From Acridotheres tristis (lineage: Eukaryota > Chordata > Aves > Passeriformes > Sturnidae), in assembly GCA_037013685.1 (NCBI GenBank), contig CM072892.1:248001-312000 (forward strand): a stretch of 64,000 bases of DNA, given 5' to 3'. Every line of letters starts with the position of its first letter. Position 1 is the first letter of the stretch. A model generated the notes under the pieces. The model searched no databases and had not been told where the DNA came from. It worked only from the letters and a program-made list of their open reading frames with translations. Made by a program: the position numbers and the translations under genes. Positions 61,986-64,000 of the stretch are shown here, piece after piece.

Positions 61986-62717
61986 AAAATTGTGTGAGGG
62001 TCCCTCTGGAAGCAAACAGTCCCTTTCTGAGCAAGCCAGAGTCTGGACCTCTTTTCCTCCCATTTATTTGAATAAAAAATCAATTGAACCAAGATAATCT
62101 ATGGGATCTCCTGAAATTACATAAGAAGGTTGTTAAGAGAGAGAATGCTTCATCTGAGCAGGTGCTCTGAAGGTGAGCATACACTGTGTTTTACTACTTT
62201 AAATAATTTACAGGAATTAAATATTCATAAAGCTCCATTGTTTGGCCTTAGTGTGTTTGCTTCCTGTAGCATAATTCATTGAACACTTTTGTACAAACTG
62301 TGTAAGTGTGTATTAATTGCTGTAAAGTAATTTACAGATTTCCTCCCATATGGCTGATTGAAATAGTATATACAGCAAAATATGGCAGCAGCATTTGCTA
62401 ATAACTGGTGTGCCTGGGCAGGAAAACTGTTCTGAGGAATTCAGTGTTTGTGATTGCATTGCCCAACGCGGTTCCTGTCAGTGTTTAACAGGAGCCTCAC
62501 CCATGGCACCACCAGGGCACGCCAGGATTCCTTCCCCTGGGGGGCACAGAGGGCCCAGCTTAGCTGGCAACAGGAGCTCAGTGCCTTTGCAAAGATGGTT
62601 GGTATATAATAATAAAGTTATTATTATTTTAAAAGGAATTTCCTGTTCAGGAGCTCAAATCTGGTAGAGGCACACAACAGCAAAGGACAATTTACAGCAG
62701 ACAAAACCCCTTTCATC
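61986..62717. other. AT-rich unique block, candidate conserved non-coding DNA
   Basis: Repeat-free AT-rich sequence. The stretch 62200-62400 (CCATTGTTTGGCC, CATAATTCATTGAACAC, GTATTAATTGCTGTAAAG, CCCATATGGCTG) has the look of a vertebrate regulatory element, with Sox-, homeodomain- and E-box-like cores. Conservation not tested. Confidence 0.4.
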
Positions 62718-62782
62718 AAAGGTTGCACTCGATGATTTCAGAAGCCTTTTGTACCCTAAAAGATTCTGTGCTGCTGTGATTC
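62718..62782 (+). mobile_element. CR1 LINE fragment, short 3' end
   Basis: AAAGGTTGCACTCGATGATT, TCAGAAGCCTTTTGTACCC and AAAGATTCTGTGCTGCTGTG, then ATTC, follow the CR1 terminal pattern (GGTTGGACTCGATGATC ... ATTCTGTGATTC). About 65 bp. Confidence 0.75.
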
Positions 62783-62886
62783 AGACAACCTCGCAAAGGA
62801 TGAGGGTGAGAGTTTTTGGCGATGTCCAGCCCGGCTGGGCCGCAGGAGGGACAGACGAGGTTCTGGCTCCTTGGTGCCTCTCCTGG
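62783..62886. other. unique spacer
   Basis: Short CpG-containing sequence between the CR1 end and the 9-bp array. No feature seen. Confidence 0.4.
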
Positions 62887-62935
62887 GCCAGCTGTGCCAG
62901 CTGTGCCAGCTGTGCCAGCTGTGCCAGCTGTGCTC
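62887..62935. repeat. 9-bp repeat, GCCAGCTGT
   Basis: Five units, the last ending GCTGTGCT. Each holds CAGCTG, an E-box-type palindrome. Confidence 0.93.
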
Positions 62936-63429
62936 AGTGCACACCCACACCAGGGAGCCTTGGCCGTGCACAGCCGCTGGGAATCTGGGTTGGTGCAGGA
63001 GCTGGTGGGGAGCTGGGCAGGCAGTGGTGCCCAGGGCAGTGCCCCCCATCCGTGGGTCCGCAGGGATTTGTTCTCTCCAGCTGGGCAAGGACTGGCCCTG
63101 CAGGTGCTGCCGGCGGCTCAGGAGAGCAGCACAGCGGGCTGTGGCTCTGTGTCTGCTCTCGGCCACTGAAACCCCCACCAAGTGCACCCCATTTCCCAAA
63201 GCAAGACAAGGCTTCTCCTCAGAGACACCCCTGAACATCTGCTCTTGGCTCATTCTTCACGAGGAAAAATGCAGGAGCAGAGCAGGTGTGACTGCCAGGA
63301 TCTCAGGGGGCTTTCCCTGCCCTCCCTGTTGCTCATCCCAGCTGAAGCACTCCTGCTGCCAGTAGTGAAATGTGGAACAGGATTTCCTTTCTTGCCTTTG
63401 GCTCTCCCCGTTCCATTCAGCTCTGGCAC
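62936..63429. other. unique non-coding sequence
   Basis: No repeat family or exon recognised. Confidence 0.4.
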
Positions 63430-63750
63430 GTGGCTGCCGTGAGAACAGCCCTGTGCTGGCAGCAGCTCCTGCCTTAGACAAACCTGTGCTGAGGAGGTGC
63501 TGGCTGAGCTGCTCCTGCCCTGCTGAGTGCCCCGAGCTCAGCCCCAGGCCGGGCGGGCACATGCAGCCACATTTGTTCCAGGTGCGGGGCTGGATGTGTG
63601 AAATGTGTGAGAGCGATGGGGCTGCTCGCAGGGAGGGCTGGGTGTGCCACGGCCGGGGCACGGCATGACAGGACTTTAAACGGGAACTGAAACTGCGGCA
63701 CACCGGGGGTGTTTGTGACTGCCCTGCTGCTCCAGCTCGGGGAATGCAGG
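63430..63750. other. CpG-richer patch near the right edge
   Basis: At least twelve CpGs lie in about 200 bp (for example CCCCGAGC, GGCCGGGCGGGC, GTGCGGGG, CTCGCAGG, CACGGCCGGGGCACGG, AAACGGG, CTGCGGCACACCGGGG), well above the surrounding density. Possible small CpG island or 5' end of a gene beyond the window. No start site visible. Confidence 0.35.
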
Positions 63751-64000
63751 TACCAAACCAAAGTGAAAAGAAACTGCAAAGGGCATTTGAAAGTCTGTGT
63801 GTGTGTGCACAAGCAGAGTTTCCACAGCCCTCTGTGACACTTTGTTGATGCCTGCACCAGCTAATCACAGCCACCTTTAATAACACAGATGATTCTTCCC
63901 TGCTCAGCTCAGGTTAATGACACGTGTTGACTCCTGGATATTGTAAATTGGGCATGAAATGACCCATCTCATTCTGTGGGAACGCTTCTGGACAATTTTT
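63751..64000. other. unique non-coding sequence at window edge
   Basis: A GTGTGTGTGTGC run lies near 63798-63809. Nothing else recognised. Confidence 0.4.

Overview
The window looks like bird nuclear DNA, most probably from a songbird. The main evidence is about nineteen truncated copies of the 3' part of CR1, the dominant avian LINE, on both strands. They are recognised by the motif GGTTGGAAGGGACC (or its complement) and by 3' ends built from ATTCTGTGATTC-like repeats. A retroviral solo-LTR candidate lies at about 41137-41577. No mammalian SINE, no bacterial gene organisation, no recognisable tRNA or rRNA gene and no complete protein-coding gene was found.

The striking property is the density of tandem repeats. 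More than thirty minisatellites and microsatellites, with units of 5 to 63 bp, fill roughly 10 kb of the 64 kb by my own coordinates. The largest are a 17/18-bp array (29218-30701), a 10/13-bp array (7163-8133), a 21-bp array (42837-43567), a 9-bp array (46036-46733), a 20-bp array without a single length change (32295-32950), an 11-bp array (53650-54273) and a 19-bp array (38749-39320). Nearly all long open reading frames in the window are translations of these arrays and should not be read as genes.

Between the arrays lie GC-moderate unique sequence and AT-rich islands (about 6180-6960, 15300-15930, 28140-28570, 31170-31625, 37430-38480, 40230-40800, 43950-44570, 47290-47680, 58300-58640, 60055-60760, 62040-62460). 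The islands carry homeodomain-type ATTA/TAAT motifs and few repeats, and are the best places to look for conserved non-coding elements. Two CpG-richer patches (about 26940-27330 and 63430-63750) could be small CpG islands. The most gene-like non-repeat segment is 4946-5249, where a plausible minus-strand coding stretch and a strong plus-strand splice acceptor overlap.

Overall this is best described as intergenic or intronic sequence of a GC-rich, minisatellite-rich avian region, such as a microchromosome or subtelomere-like region. That placement is inference. No TTAGGG telomere array is present.
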